Assembly (NCBI RefSeq): GCF_000243155.2
Contig: NC_018017.1
Coordinates: forward strand, 1,984,001 to 2,048,000
Direction: 5' to 3'
Length of the DNA: 64,000 bases
Source: Desulfitobacterium dehalogenans ATCC 51507
Lineage (GTDB): Bacteria; Bacillota; Desulfitobacteriia; Desulfitobacteriales; Desulfitobacteriaceae
In this document: positions 54,068 through 63,764 of the stretch, one piece after another
How positions within the stretch are numbered: the stretch's first letter is position 1
Layout of the letters: each line of letters opens with the position of its first letter
The notes under the pieces: generated by a model
Databases searched by the model: none
Seen by the model: only the letters and a program-made list of their open reading frames with translations
Told to the model about the DNA's origin: nothing
Position numbers and translations under genes: made by a program

Positions 54068-55872
54068 ATGTCTAAGGAAAAGAAAGAAGAACTGAAAAGG
54101 GAAAAACTTTCGCGTAGAGATTTCTTAAAGAACGCGGGTATTATGACTGCGGGTACGGCCGTAGGTGCCGGCTTCCTGCTCTCGGGCTGCAGCCAGGGAA
54201 CACAAGGGGAAACTGCAAAACCTCAAGCTGCTGAAGCAAAGCCCTGGCTACCGGAAAAATGGGATAAGGAAACGGATGTCGTCGTTGTAGGTACTGGCTG
54301 CGGTCTAGCTGCTGCTATTGAAGCAAAAAATGCCGGATCAGATGTTATCGTCCTTGAAAAAAATGATTGGGCCGGCGGACTGTATAAAACGGCAGGGGGT
54401 CACGCCATCCTTGGTGGGACACGGATTCAGAAGGAAGGAGGAATACAGGATAGCCTGGAAGATTGGTTTGAAGATGAAATGAAAGCCAGCGGATACCGTG
54501 GGGTACCTGAGCTGATTCGTACTTATGTAGAAAGAGGACCGGAACTTATCGAATGGATGGAATCCATGGGCTTTAAATGGTACGCCACTGTGGGGAATTC
54601 TAGTCCGGAAGTTCATCGTGCCAATCGTTCCCACTATCCGGCAGCCAATCCGGGAGTATACGATGCTAAAGCCAACAATCCCATGAGTTTTGGCTTGGCC
54701 TGGACCACAGTCTGGGAAAAAAAGCTTCAGGAAATGGGTGTTCCTATCCTTTTCAAACACCGGATGAGGAAGGTTTACCGGGAACCCGGTGGTCCGGTTC
54801 TGGGGATATCCGTAGAAACTCCGGAAGGCATGATTGCTATTAAAGCCCGTAAAGGCGTCATACTTTGTACAGGAACCTGGACGGATAACTACCGCATGGC
54901 TCAGGCTTGGGACCCACGGGTCGTGGGACCGGATTGTTTTGGGGACGGAGGTACCCCGGCCGACGGAACACTGTTTGTCGACAGTGCCGGTGACGGTCAT
55001 TTCGCAGCTGCTGAGATTGGGGCCGGCTTCAGCGATATGTCCTTTACTTCATACATCTATCTCTTCTATGGTTCTCGTTCATACTGGGGTTGGGAACCGC
55101 CCGATTTCAAAACAGCAGCTTATTACGCCGATGGAAAGGGAATTTCGCGTCCTGCCGCCTTCTTTGAGCGGGTTATTTTGGTAAAAAACGATGGTTCCCG
55201 TTATATTAATGAAATAGAGGGAGCGAAGAAAGCTGACCCGGCCAAAGGTGAAGCCGGCGGTCTGAACGAAAACCCTGAATGGCCCTACACAGCCAAATAC
55301 CTTAGCCTGCCCCAGCCTCGAAATGTTTGGGCGATAGCCGACTCTGACAGTGCTGCAGCCTTGAAATGGCCAATTGAGGACTTGAAGAATCCGAACCCCA
55401 AGAAGGGGCTTATGTTTGATCCGGCCTGCATCGCTATCGCCGACAGTATTCCCGAATTGGCGGAAAAAATGGGTATTCCAGTTGCGGAATTGGAGAAAAC
55501 CATCAACCGTTACAATGGTTTCGTCGATGCAGGCAAGGATGAGGATTTTGGCAAAACCACTCTATTCAAGATTGCCAAACCGCCTTTCTACGGGCTGAAA
55601 GCCTCCTTGATCCGTCATACCCAACGCAATGGTATCCGTGTTAATACCAAATCCCAAGTCATTGAACAGGCCGACCAACTGCTGGATACAAAGGCAAAGC
55701 AATTGATGGAAGCATTTCCATTGACCAGGAAAAAGTCATTCCTCATCTCTATGCCGCAGGTGAGTTAGGGAATGCCATGGGCTGGAGACGTCCACACGGT
55801 TCCTTGGGGAACTATGCCACCGTCGCCCGCATTGCTGGGGAGAATGCGGCCAAGGAGACGTCATGGGGGTAA
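54068..55872 (+). pseudogene. Tat/lipobox FAD-binding flavoprotein, frameshifted near the 3' end
   Basis: The protein has a Tat motif SRRDFLKN, a lipobox LLSGC at the end of the signal (about residue 39), and a fumarate-reductase-type FAD domain (VVVVGTGCGLAAAIEAKNAG; GGLYKTAGGH). The first frame ends early at 55768. The expected C-terminus (SISIDQEKVIPHLYAAGELGN ... RRPHGSLGNYATVARIAGENAA, in parts) is intact in the next frame and ends at 55872. One missing G near 55693, in AAAGGCAAAG, would explain the break. It is either a real mutation or a sequencing error. Relatives transfer electrons to organic acceptors outside the membrane. Confidence 0.85.
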
Positions 55873-56789
55873 TGGCACATCAAGTAATTCTTGAGATTGT
55901 TGAGGCTCCCTTTACGGCAATAAATCCAGGAGCTTTTATTATTATAAAAGCCAGAGTGACTTGTCCTATGCGATGCAATTTTAAGGCCGATAAAGTCCGA
56001 ATCATTAACCATGATGGAAAGGTGATTAAAGAAGCTCCACTGGTTATCCCTATGGGCACGGCCTTTGAAACGGATCCGATAGTCCTTAAAGCGCCGATCT
56101 TGGCAGGAAGCTTTACCTGGAAGGCTTGTTATTACGAGCAAGAGAAAGAAGGAATCACCCACCTGGAGACTTCGGTTCCTGTTTCCTTTACAGTAAAGCC
56201 CCTTCACATGACCGGCATAGCCATCTGGGATGTGCCCTCACCCGTAGTGGCCAAGGAAACTATGAAATTCAAGGTTGGGGTGAAATGCTCTGCGGATTGC
56301 CGGCTCACCGGTCAAGTGATCAAAGTCTATAATCACAAAAACAGGGAAGTGGCTACAGCAAAACTTGGCGATAAACCTTGGGCGGAAACTCAAGCACTCT
56401 ATTGGACAGAGGTGAAATTACTGGCCCCTGATCAAGCAGGCAGCTACAATTGGCAGGTAAAATTTCCTGAGCAGGATAGGGAGACCCCACACCTGGAGAC
56501 AGAGTCCTCCTTTAGTTTCAGAGTGGCGAACCCGCCTGAATGTACCGTAAATGTAAAAGTAATGGACGGGAAGGATAGGACCCCTATTCAAGGAGCTGCC
56601 GTAATACTTCACCCTTACAAGGGGGAGACGGATGAACAAGGAAAAGCCTGCTTTGAGATAACAAAAGGGGAATATCAGCTTTATGTAGGCGGGCTAAATT
56701 CCTATGAAAGCCGGCAAAGCAAAATAATTGTCCAGCAAAGCACATATATGGAAGTAGAGCTGGAGAGTTCAAACTTTATGGGAGATTAG
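55863..56789 (+). CDS. Beta-sandwich protein of unknown function
   Basis: This 308-residue protein has no signal peptide. Two similar Ig-like halves are visible (VTCPMRCNFKADKVRIIN and VKCSADCRLTGQVIKVYN, both with paired cysteines), then a carboxypeptidase-regulatory-like end (GKDRTPIQGAAVILHPYKGETDEQGKA in parts). The ATG at 55863 has AAGGAG 5 bases upstream and overlaps the frameshifted C-terminus of the flavoprotein gene by 10 bases, so the two are a single unit. A function with the flavoprotein is inferred only from the overlap. Confidence 0.65.
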   Translation: MGVMAHQVILEIVEAPFTAINPGAFIIIKARVTCPMRCNFKADKVRIINHDGKVIKEAPLVIPMGTAFETDPIVLKAPILAGSFTWKACYYEQEKEGITHLETSVPVSFTVKPLHMTGIAIWDVPSPVVAKETMKFKVGVKCSADCRLTGQVIKVYNHKNREVATAKLGDKPWAETQALYWTEVKLLAPDQAGSYNWQVKFPEQDRETPHLETESSFSFRVANPPECTVNVKVMDGKDRTPIQGAAVILHPYKGETDEQGKACFEITKGEYQLYVGGLNSYESRQSKIIVQQSTYMEVELESSNFMGD

Positions 56790-56815
56790 GAAGATAGAGG
56801 AAAGAAAGTTACATA

Positions 56816-56860
56816 ACAAAGCAGGCCTTTGAAAAATAGTTTAAGGCCTGCTTTGTTTTA
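56816..56860 (+). terminator. Terminator after the flavoprotein unit
   Basis: ACAAAGCAGGCCTT and its complement form a 14-bp stem with a 13-base loop, followed by TTTTA. Confidence 0.9.
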
Positions 56861-56926
56861 GGAATCATACCAGCTATTATAGAAAAAATAAATTTAAAAG
56901 AATTGTTATATACAAGGTGTTTTTTC

Positions 56927-56955
56927 TTGCGATTCTTATAGAATAAATCTATACT
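56927..56955 (+). promoter_or_regulatory. Promoter of the DAHP synthase gene
   Basis: TTGCGA (56927-56932) and TATACT (56950-56955) are 17 bases apart, about 50 bases before the ATG. Confidence 0.55.
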
Positions 56956-57003
56956 TGTAATTATATCAGTTTTCTATATAGAGGATAATAGGGGTGGAGA
57001 ACT

Positions 57004-58032
57004 ATGAGTATGAATTTTATCAAAAAATTACCGCCGGCGGAAGAAATTATTGCCCACTTGCCTTTGAGCAAGGAGGTTACTGAACTCCGGGATAAACGAG
57101 TGGAAGAGATGAGAAAGATCCTGACCAATGAAGATCAACGATTCATGTTGATTATTGGTCCTTGCTCCGCAGATCATGAGGATCCCGTTTGTGAGTATAT
57201 TGAACGATTAGCCAAAGTGCAGGAAAAGGTCAAAGATGCCATCCTGATCGTGCCCAGGATCTATACCAATAAGCCACGCACCACAGGAGAAGGCTATAAA
57301 GGAATGGTTCATCAGCCGGATCCGGAAAAAGCACCGGATATGTGTGAAGGTATTAAAGCCATTCGCCGCTTGCATATTCGCGCCGTATCGGAATTTGGGA
57401 TGCCGGCTGCTGATGAGATGCTCTATCCGGAGAACTATAGTTATCTCGCAGATGTCTTAGGGTATGTTGCCATCGGAGCCCGTTCCGTCGAAAACCAACA
57501 GCATCGCCTCACGGTCAGTGGCGTTGAACTTCCGGTGGGGATGAAAAACCCCACCAGCGGCGATATTACCGTCATGTTTAATTCATTAATTGCTGCCCAA
57601 AGCGACCATTCCTTCATCTATAATGGGTGGGAAGTTGAAACCACGGGGAATCCATATGCTCATGCCATTTTAAGGGGAGCAGTAAATGCTAACGGGGAAA
57701 ATATCCCCAATTACCATTTTGAAAATCTCATTCAGACTGCCCAGGAGTATGAGCGACTCGAATTAGCCAATCCAGCCATTATCGTGGATGTGAATCATGC
57801 CAACTCCATGAAGCGCTATTACGAACAGCCGCGTATTTCCCGGGAGGTACTGCTCAGTCGCAAGTACGATTCCTTGCTGAAGAAAATGATCAAAGGCTTG
57901 ATGATCGAGAGCTATCTGGAGGAAGGCCGGCAGGGCATCGGGGAAAATATCTATGGGAAATCCATTACAGATGCTTGCTTAGGTTGGGAAAGTACGGAGA
58001 AATTAATTTATTTTATAGCTGAGAATGTTTAA
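57004..58032 (+). CDS. aroF: 3-deoxy-7-phosphoheptulonate synthase, class I (AroG/F type)
   Basis: This enzyme joins phosphoenolpyruvate and erythrose-4-phosphate at the start of the shikimate pathway. The 342-residue protein has MLIIGPCSADHED, PRIYTNKPRTTGEGYKGM, AIGARSVENQQHR, GMKNPTSGD and the C-terminal VDVNHANS of the class I alpha branch. It lacks a fused chorismate mutase. GGGGTGG precedes the ATG. Its chorismate also feeds menaquinone synthesis. Its stop overlaps the convergent LysM gene by 4 bases, with no terminator between. Confidence 0.94.
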   Translation: MSMNFIKKLPPAEEIIAHLPLSKEVTELRDKRVEEMRKILTNEDQRFMLIIGPCSADHEDPVCEYIERLAKVQEKVKDAILIVPRIYTNKPRTTGEGYKGMVHQPDPEKAPDMCEGIKAIRRLHIRAVSEFGMPAADEMLYPENYSYLADVLGYVAIGARSVENQQHRLTVSGVELPVGMKNPTSGDITVMFNSLIAAQSDHSFIYNGWEVETTGNPYAHAILRGAVNANGENIPNYHFENLIQTAQEYERLELANPAIIVDVNHANSMKRYYEQPRISREVLLSRKYDSLLKKMIKGLMIESYLEEGRQGIGENIYGKSITDACLGWESTEKLIYFIAENV

Positions 58033-58697
58033 CCACCGCAATGTTTAGCCAGACTATCCCGGAACAGGCGGAGATGATGTTCTTCATCCTTGATAATACG
58101 TGCTAAGAGCGCTTGGATGTAGGGATCCTGAATCTGCTGAATATGGTTCCGGTAATTGTGGATGGCTGCTTCCTCGGCCTGGATATCGGCGCGCAGCTGG
58201 GCACAAAAATCAAAATCGTGATAACTCACATAGAGAGGGGTCCAAGGCTGCTGGCAGCCATCCCAATAGCGGGCATTTCCTCCTAAGAGCAGAATCGTTT
58301 CTCCTAACATCTCCAGATGCTTCATCTCAATGATGCTTATCCCTTCTTGCAGAGCAGCAACCTCGCTCCAAGCGGGGTGAGTATCCATCTGCATATGATG
58401 ATGGACATACTGCATTATGGCGGTAAGCTCGCTGACTTGGCCGGCATAATCGTCATACAGGAGCTGGGCATAGTATGGGTTTTCGCCTAACACTTTAATT
58501 TCAGGATAAGGTTCATCCACACGGTATTTCTCATAGGACTGGGGGCGGGACTTGTCAGGAAGTTTGATGACTTGACCTGGAAAAATGAGAGTAGGGTTTT
58601 GTATCTGGGGATTAGCTTGTTGCAGCTCTTCTAAAGATAGACCATGTTTTTGCGCTATGAGGTAGAAAGTGTCCCCGGGTTGAACGGTATAGTCCAT
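58029..58697 (-). CDS. LysM domain fused to ferritin-like protein
   Basis: The 222-residue protein has an N-terminal LysM domain (YTVQPGDTFYLIAQKHGLSLEEL in parts of residues 3-25, ending FPGQVIKLP near 46). A ferritin-like four-helix region follows with two ExxH motifs (EMKH; EEHH) that suit a di-metal site. No signal peptide is seen, though such LysM proteins are often spore-coat or cortex components. The start at 58697 has GGAGGG upstream; the frame also opens at 58712. It converges on aroF. Confidence 0.78.
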   Translation of the reverse strand: MDYTVQPGDTFYLIAQKHGLSLEELQQANPQIQNPTLIFPGQVIKLPDKSRPQSYEKYRVDEPYPEIKVLGENPYYAQLLYDDYAGQVSELTAIMQYVHHHMQMDTHPAWSEVAALQEGISIIEMKHLEMLGETILLLGGNARYWDGCQQPWTPLYVSYHDFDFCAQLRADIQAEEAAIHNYRNHIQQIQDPYIQALLARIIKDEEHHLRLFRDSLAKHCGG

Positions 58698-58864
58698 TCG
58701 CATTCCCTCCATTAGTATTCCGTAGGTAACACATCCGAGTTTGATCCTAATTATTAATGCCTATGTCAGGAATTTAAGCATTATAACTGTTGGTCATAGA
58801 AGGTGCTCTTTTAATGTCTTATGACTTGTGCTATACTTTAACTAGAATTACAACTGCATAATCA

Positions 58865-58957
58865 CTAGGGGGGCCGAATAAGGTCGGCTGAGATAAAGGA
58901 CCGAAGAATCCTTTGACCCTTAACCTGATCTGGGTAATGCCAGCGTAGGGAAGGTGG
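58865..58957 (+). promoter_or_regulatory. TPP riboswitch (thi box)
   Basis: The conserved blocks are present: GGGGGGCC, GGTCGGCTGAGA, GACCCTTAACCTGATCTGGGT (in parts) and AATGCCAGCGTAGGGAA. The site precedes thiC and is followed by a terminator, so thiamine diphosphate should reduce transcription. A TATACT with an upstream TGC (58829-58837) may be its extended -10 box. Confidence 0.97.
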
Positions 58958-58978
58958 ACAATAACATGCGTTTATTAG

Positions 58979-59011
58979 AATACAGACCTACCTGGGTCTG
59001 TATTTTTTTTA
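58979..59011 (+). terminator. Riboswitch-controlled terminator before thiC
   Basis: AATACAGACC and its complement form a 10-bp stem with a 6-base loop region and a run of eight T. Confidence 0.9.
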
Positions 59012-59037
59012 TTTTACATAAGAAAGGTGTGGTTTAA

Positions 59038-60336
59038 TTGACACAATTGGAAGAAGCAAGAAAAGGAAATGTTACTACGGAAATGGCCAAGGCGGCTGAA
59101 TTGGAGGGAATTACGGGGGAGGAACTGAGGCAAAAAATCGCCATAGGTGAAGCGGTTTTACCCTGCAACATCAACCACAAGGGTCTTCAGCCCATCGCTG
59201 TCGGTAAGGGCTTATCTACGAAAGTAAATGCCAACATCGGAACTTCCGACACCTATCCGGAGTTAGCCAATGAAATGAGAAAACTGGATGTTGCTCTGGC
59301 GGCTGGTGCACATTCCATCATGGATTTAAGTACAGGCGGAGATATCGATGAAGTCAGAAGAACCATTATCCGGCACTGTCCGGTCATGGTTGGAACGGTT
59401 CCTTTATACCAGGTCATGGTGGATACGCATCAGACCGGCCGGGGCTTAGTGGAAATGACGGATGAGGAAATATTCGCCGGGATAGAAAAACATTGCCAGG
59501 ATGGAGCGGATTTTATTACGGTTCACTGTGGGGTAACCTTAGAGGTCATTCAGGAGCTCAAGGAGCAGGGACGGGTGATGGATATTGTTTCCCGGGGAGG
59601 TTCCTTTATCACCGCCTGGATGCTGCATCATAAGAAACAAAACCCTCTTTTTGAGCAGTACGATCGCCTGTTAAAGATTGCATTAAAGTATGACGTTACT
59701 TTGAGTTTGGGAGATGGCCTGCGGCCAGGTTGTTTAGCCGACGCCACAGACGGTCCCCAAATCAAAGAGCTGATCACTTTGGGGGGCTTGGTCAAACGGG
59801 CCCAGGAAGCAGGAGTACAGGTTATGGTGGAAGGCCCCGGACATGTTCCCTTAGATCAAATTAAAGCAAATATGCAGTTGGAAAAAACCCTCTGCCATAA
59901 TGCCCCTTTCTATGTCTTAGGCCCTTTGGTTACCGATGTTGCTCCAGGATATGACCATATTACATCTGCCATTGGGGGAGCCATCGCGGCTTCCAGCGGT
60001 GCGGACTTCCTCTGTTATGTAACCCCTGCTGAGCATCTTGGCTTGCCCACGGAAGAGGATGTTAAGGAAGGGGTCATTGCCGCCCGTATCGCGGCTCATG
60101 CAGCAGACCTGGTTAAGGGGGTTAAAGGGGCTTGGGAATGGGATCTGGAAATGGCTAAAGCCCGCAAGGCTCTGGATTGGACAAAACAAATCGAGCTTTC
60201 CATCGATCCGGAAAAAGCGGGGCGAATGCGAAAGGAAAAAAATGAAGACAACCAGGAACGCTGCACTATGTGCGGCAAGTTCTGCGCCTATCAATTAATC
60301 AGCGACTATATGGGAACCCCTTTTAAAGGATGTTAA
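59038..60336 (+). CDS. thiC: Phosphomethylpyrimidine synthase
   Basis: ThiC is a radical-SAM enzyme that makes the hydroxymethylpyrimidine phosphate of thiamine from aminoimidazole ribotide. The C-terminal cluster motif is CTMCGKFC, and the segments TDVAPGYDHITSAIGGA and GPGHVPLDQI are typical. The start is TTG with AAAGGTGTGG upstream and gives 432 residues. It is the first gene after the TPP riboswitch. Confidence 0.96.
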   Translation: MTQLEEARKGNVTTEMAKAAELEGITGEELRQKIAIGEAVLPCNINHKGLQPIAVGKGLSTKVNANIGTSDTYPELANEMRKLDVALAAGAHSIMDLSTGGDIDEVRRTIIRHCPVMVGTVPLYQVMVDTHQTGRGLVEMTDEEIFAGIEKHCQDGADFITVHCGVTLEVIQELKEQGRVMDIVSRGGSFITAWMLHHKKQNPLFEQYDRLLKIALKYDVTLSLGDGLRPGCLADATDGPQIKELITLGGLVKRAQEAGVQVMVEGPGHVPLDQIKANMQLEKTLCHNAPFYVLGPLVTDVAPGYDHITSAIGGAIAASSGADFLCYVTPAEHLGLPTEEDVKEGVIAARIAAHAADLVKGVKGAWEWDLEMAKARKALDWTKQIELSIDPEKAGRMRKEKNEDNQERCTMCGKFCAYQLISDYMGTPFKGC

Positions 60337-60380
60337 AACGATCTTTTGAAAATCAATCTTAATGAAAGAAGGAGAGAGTT

Positions 60381-61184
60381 ATGAAAGAAAAGTTGATAGA
60401 AGCTCTTCAAGCCGTCAAACAAAAAACTCCCTTGGTCCATGCTATTACCAATGTTGTTACAGTCAATGACTGTGCCAATAGTTTGCTGGCCATTGGAGCA
60501 TCCCCTGCCATGTGCGAAGCAGTGGATGAGGTGTTTGAATTCAGTCAGATTGCCAGTTCCCTGTATCTGAATTTCGGAACGTTTACCCAGGAACAGGAAA
60601 TGGCAGTCTATCTGGCTACCCGGGGAGCGGATTTAAAAGGGATTCCGGTGATCCTTGATCCCGTAGCCTGCGGCGCCATTCCCCGTAAAAAAGTGACGAT
60701 TGAAAGATTGCGCCATTTTGGCCGGTTTACGGTTATTAAAGGAAATTTGGGCGAGATAAAGGCTTTGGCCGGGCTGGAAGCCAGGGTCAGAGGGGTGGAT
60801 TCTCTTGATGAAGGAAAGGATGGTCTGGAAGCTTGTCAAAGTCTGGCCAGAGCGTACGGGTGCGTAGTAGCCGCTACGGGCAAGGTGGATATCATTACTG
60901 ACGGAAAAAATTCCTGTTTTATTAAAAATGGAACCGAGATGCTGACCCGGATTACTGGGGCAGGCTGTATGGCGGGGGCGTTGGTGGCTGGTTTCTGCGG
61001 GGCTTATAAAGATGCTTTCTGGGCAACGGCAGCGGCCTTGATGACCATGTCTCTGGCGGGAGAATTGGCCCAGGAAACATCCGGTGGGGTACTGCCGGGA
61101 ACTTTCCGGGCTCACTTGATTGATCAAATCAGCCTGGTGGATGGGGAACTGATGGAGAAAAGAGGGCGGGCGCAATGGCTGTAG
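60381..61184 (+). CDS. thiM: Hydroxyethylthiazole kinase
   Basis: ThiM phosphorylates salvaged hydroxyethylthiazole. The 267-residue ribokinase-like protein has THE opening [25 protein letters not shown] (parts of residues 20-45), [11 protein letters not shown] and the ATP site [22 protein letters not shown] precedes the ATG. It overlaps thiE by 10 bases. Thiazole synthesis genes (thiG, thiS, thiF) are absent here, so salvage may matter. Confidence 0.95.
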   Translation: MKEKLIEALQAVKQKTPLVHAITNVVTVNDCANSLLAIGASPAMCEAVDEVFEFSQIASSLYLNFGTFTQEQEMAVYLATRGADLKGIPVILDPVACGAIPRKKVTIERLRHFGRFTVIKGNLGEIKALAGLEARVRGVDSLDEGKDGLEACQSLARAYGCVVAATGKVDIITDGKNSCFIKNGTEMLTRITGAGCMAGALVAGFCGAYKDAFWATAAALMTMSLAGELAQETSGGVLPGTFRAHLIDQISLVDGELMEKRGRAQWL

Positions 61185-61816
61185 ATTATAGCCTTTATTT
61201 GGTCACGGACCGAATTTTAGTAGGGTCGAAAGATTTTTTACTGTCCCTTAGAAAAGCTTTGGAGGGTGGAGTGACCTTGCTCCAACTGCGGGAAAAGGAG
61301 GCGAATTCTCGGGATTTTTATGAAATTGGGTTAAAAGTAAAAGAGATGGCAGCTGAGTTCCGGGTACCTCTGATCATCAATGATCGGGTGGATCTGGCCC
61401 TGGCCCTGGATGCCGATGGGGTGCATATAGGTCAAAAGGATCTCCCTATCGAAGTGGTCCGAAACATGATCGGCTCCGACAAAATCCTCGGCTATTCTGT
61501 TTCCAGCCTGGAAGAAGCACTCTGGGGGGAGAGGCTGGGAGCGGATTATCTGGGGGCCGGCCCGGTCTTTCCGACAGGGAGTAAAAAGGATGCTTCAGAG
61601 GCAATCGGTTTAGCAACCCTTAAAAAAATCAAAGACAGTGTCAATCTTCCGGTTGTCGGCATCGGCGGCATCGGACCGGCAAACCTCAAGGAAGTGAAAG
61701 AGACAGGGATTGACGGCATCTCCATAATTTCAGCAATTCTAAGTCAGGAGGATCCTTATGCTGCCGCAAAGGGTTTGGGGGATTTATGGAAGAGCAGGGA
61801 GATCAATGAATATTGA
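61175..61816 (+). CDS. thiE: Thiamine-phosphate synthase
   Basis: ThiE joins the pyrimidine and thiazole phosphates. The 213-residue TIM-barrel protein shows [45 protein letters not shown] and the phosphate loop [15 protein letters not shown]. It overlaps thiM upstream and the thiD open frame downstream, so the three are translationally coupled. Confidence 0.95.
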   Translation: MAVDYSLYLVTDRILVGSKDFLLSLRKALEGGVTLLQLREKEANSRDFYEIGLKVKEMAAEFRVPLIINDRVDLALALDADGVHIGQKDLPIEVVRNMIGSDKILGYSVSSLEEALWGERLGADYLGAGPVFPTGSKKDASEAIGLATLKKIKDSVNLPVVGIGGIGPANLKEVKETGIDGISIISAILSQEDPYAAAKGLGDLWKSREINEY

Positions 61817-61833
61817 AAAGAGGAGGGATCGGG

Positions 61834-62622
61834 TTGAAAAATCTTTTAACCATTGCCGGCTCGGACTCTAGCGGCGGAGCGGGTATCCAAGCGGATTTGA
61901 AGACTTTTTCTGCCTTAGGGGTTTATGGGATGAGCGTCATAACCGCGGTGACCGCTCAAAATACTCTGGGGGTGGATGAGGTCGCCGAGATAGGACGGGA
62001 TATGGTTAAAGCTCAAATCGACGCAGTTTTCAGGGATATCCCGGTGCATGCCGTAAAAATAGGAATGGTGTCCAATCCGGAGATCATCGAACAAATCGCC
62101 CTATCATTGAAAGAATGGAAGGCCTCCAATATTGTCGTCGATCCGGTAATGATCTCTAAAAGCGGTTACTCTCTTCTAAAACCGGAGGCTGTGGCAACTC
62201 TGAAGCAGGAATTGATCCCCATGGCCCGGGTCATTACGCCTAACCTGCCTGAAGCCTGCTGCCTGCTGGATATTGAAGCCCTAGCTGAGGAGGGTATGGA
62301 GCTTGCTGCTCGGGAGCTCCATCAATTAGGGCCAGATAGTGTTCTTATTAAAGGAGGACATTTAAAAGGAGCTGCCAACGACCTTCTTTTTGACGGAGAG
62401 GATTTTTCCTGGTTTAAGGCACCCCATTTAAACCAAAAGCATACCCATGGCACCGGATGTACCCTTTCATCAGCCCTTGCGGCTCATTTAGCCTTGGGCT
62501 ATGATCTAAAAACAACTGTACAAAAATCAAAAGATTATCTTTTTGGAGCCATCGAGCACGCCCTTCCCTTGGGGCATGGTGTTGGGCCGGTGCACCATTT
62601 TTATCGAATAGCTTATCGGTAG
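61834..62622 (+). CDS. thiD: Hydroxymethylpyrimidine/phosphomethylpyrimidine kinase
   Basis: ThiD phosphorylates hydroxymethylpyrimidine and its phosphate. The 262-residue protein starts [21 protein letters not shown] and has [18 protein letters not shown] and the ATP site [19 protein letters not shown]. The TTG at 61834 has AGGAGGGA 5 bases upstream; a TTG at 61813 overlapping the thiE stop is less likely. It ends the thi operon. Confidence 0.95.
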   Translation: MKNLLTIAGSDSSGGAGIQADLKTFSALGVYGMSVITAVTAQNTLGVDEVAEIGRDMVKAQIDAVFRDIPVHAVKIGMVSNPEIIEQIALSLKEWKASNIVVDPVMISKSGYSLLKPEAVATLKQELIPMARVITPNLPEACCLLDIEALAEEGMELAARELHQLGPDSVLIKGGHLKGAANDLLFDGEDFSWFKAPHLNQKHTHGTGCTLSSALAAHLALGYDLKTTVQKSKDYLFGAIEHALPLGHGVGPVHHFYRIAYR

Positions 62623-62649
62623 ACTGGAAGGATCATCACCATAAAGCCT

Positions 62650-62688
62650 ACAGACCAAAGTCCGATTTTGGACCGAGGTCTGTTTTTT
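62650..62688 (+). terminator. Terminator of the thi operon
   Basis: ACAGACC pairs with GGTCTGT around an inner GTCC/GGAC stem, followed by TTTTTT. Confidence 0.85.
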
Positions 62689-62701
62689 ATTGACTTGGTG
62701 T

Positions 62702-62722
62702 TATCCGCTTTGTTTGCGGATA
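62702..62722. repeat. Inverted repeat TATCCGC/GCGGATA upstream of the hydrolase gene
   Basis: TATCCGC (62702-62708) and GCGGATA (62716-62722) are exact complements with a 7-base spacer, starting 6 bases after a TTGACT (62690-62695). It could be an operator or a short hairpin. Confidence 0.5.
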
Positions 62723-62772
62723 GAATAGGAGTGAATCCTTGATTTTATATTTCCGGTAGATGAGGTAAGCCA

Positions 62773-63567
62773 ATGCCTATAGTAACTCTCTCCGATGGAA
62801 AGCTCCATTACTTGGATCGTGGAACAGGTAAGCCCCTTGTCTTTATTCATGGACTTGGAGCGAACCTGAGCTTCCATGACCCGCAAATTGAGTTTTTCAG
62901 TCGGACTCACCGGGTCATTTGCCCTGAGTTACGGGGCAATGCCCGGTCCAGCAAACTCACCGGCCCTATCCACAAGATCCTGGACATCCAGTGTCAGGAT
63001 GTGGCAGCCTTAATGGAGCATTTGGGTATTGAGCGAAGCGTTTTGGCGGGCACGTCTTACGGCGGTGTCTTATGTTTTAACTTTGTTCTTCGTTATCCTG
63101 AGAAGGTTTCCGGGTTGATCATTGGGGATGCTCTGGGAGACACTCAAATAAGCAGCTTCAGGGAAGCTCTTCTTATGTTCGTGCAATACATAGGGCTATG
63201 GGGGCTTTACCTCCCCAAGCCCTTGCTGATTTCTATGGTGAAGCATCAATACAAACAATGGCCTTATGCACGGGACCATGTGGTGAACTTTGTCAGAGGT
63301 ATGCGACGGACAGAATTTCTGCTTCAGCTTTTGGCAATGAATCGAATTGATTTTTCTCCTTATCTTAAGCAAGTAAGTTGCCCTGCCTTGGGAATTGTAG
63401 GAGAGCAAAATAAAGTGGGGGTGGGCTGGATGAAAAGTGCTATGAAGGAAATTCCTCACTCTTCCCTGGAAATCGTTCCTCATTCCTTGGATCCTACGAA
63501 TCTGTGTCAGCCCGAACGATACAACTATTTAGTGAAAGAATTTCTGGAAAGACTGAACTATATATAA
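62773..63567 (+). CDS. Alpha/beta hydrolase
   Basis: This 264-residue protein has the HG oxyanion motif FIHGLGANLSFHD and the nucleophile elbow GTSYGG (Ser near residue 95). The expected acid is unclear: the usual GxxD segment reads VGEQNKVG, with no Asp. A His is present in IVPHSLDP, with a 3-residue shift against the common GHxxxxExP pattern. The substrate cannot be told. The gene lies alone between the thi operon and an ABC transporter gene. Confidence 0.8.
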   Translation: MPIVTLSDGKLHYLDRGTGKPLVFIHGLGANLSFHDPQIEFFSRTHRVICPELRGNARSSKLTGPIHKILDIQCQDVAALMEHLGIERSVLAGTSYGGVLCFNFVLRYPEKVSGLIIGDALGDTQISSFREALLMFVQYIGLWGLYLPKPLLISMVKHQYKQWPYARDHVVNFVRGMRRTEFLLQLLAMNRIDFSPYLKQVSCPALGIVGEQNKVGVGWMKSAMKEIPHSSLEIVPHSLDPTNLCQPERYNYLVKEFLERLNYI

Positions 63568-63616
63568 ATGAGAGGGAAAGCTATCCATCTTCCTATGTCG
63601 TAATAAAATTATAGAA

Positions 63617-63631
63617 TGATAACATTTATCA
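63617..63631. promoter_or_regulatory. Fur-box-like palindrome
   Basis: TGATAACATTTATCA differs at two positions from the 7-1-7 Fur box TGATAATnATTATCA. It lies about 135 bases before the ABC exporter gene. Fur regulation is inferred from the match alone. Confidence 0.5.
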
Positions 63632-63764
63632 TTTGGCTAGCGGAGATTTTTGTGCTAGGATAATTATGTCAGCGGTTTTGGAGGTTTATTGCCAGACCAG
63701 GGGAGCTGTACCAGGATTCTTTTCTAGATACGACAACGATTAGCAGAAAGAGTGGAGTTTCGAA

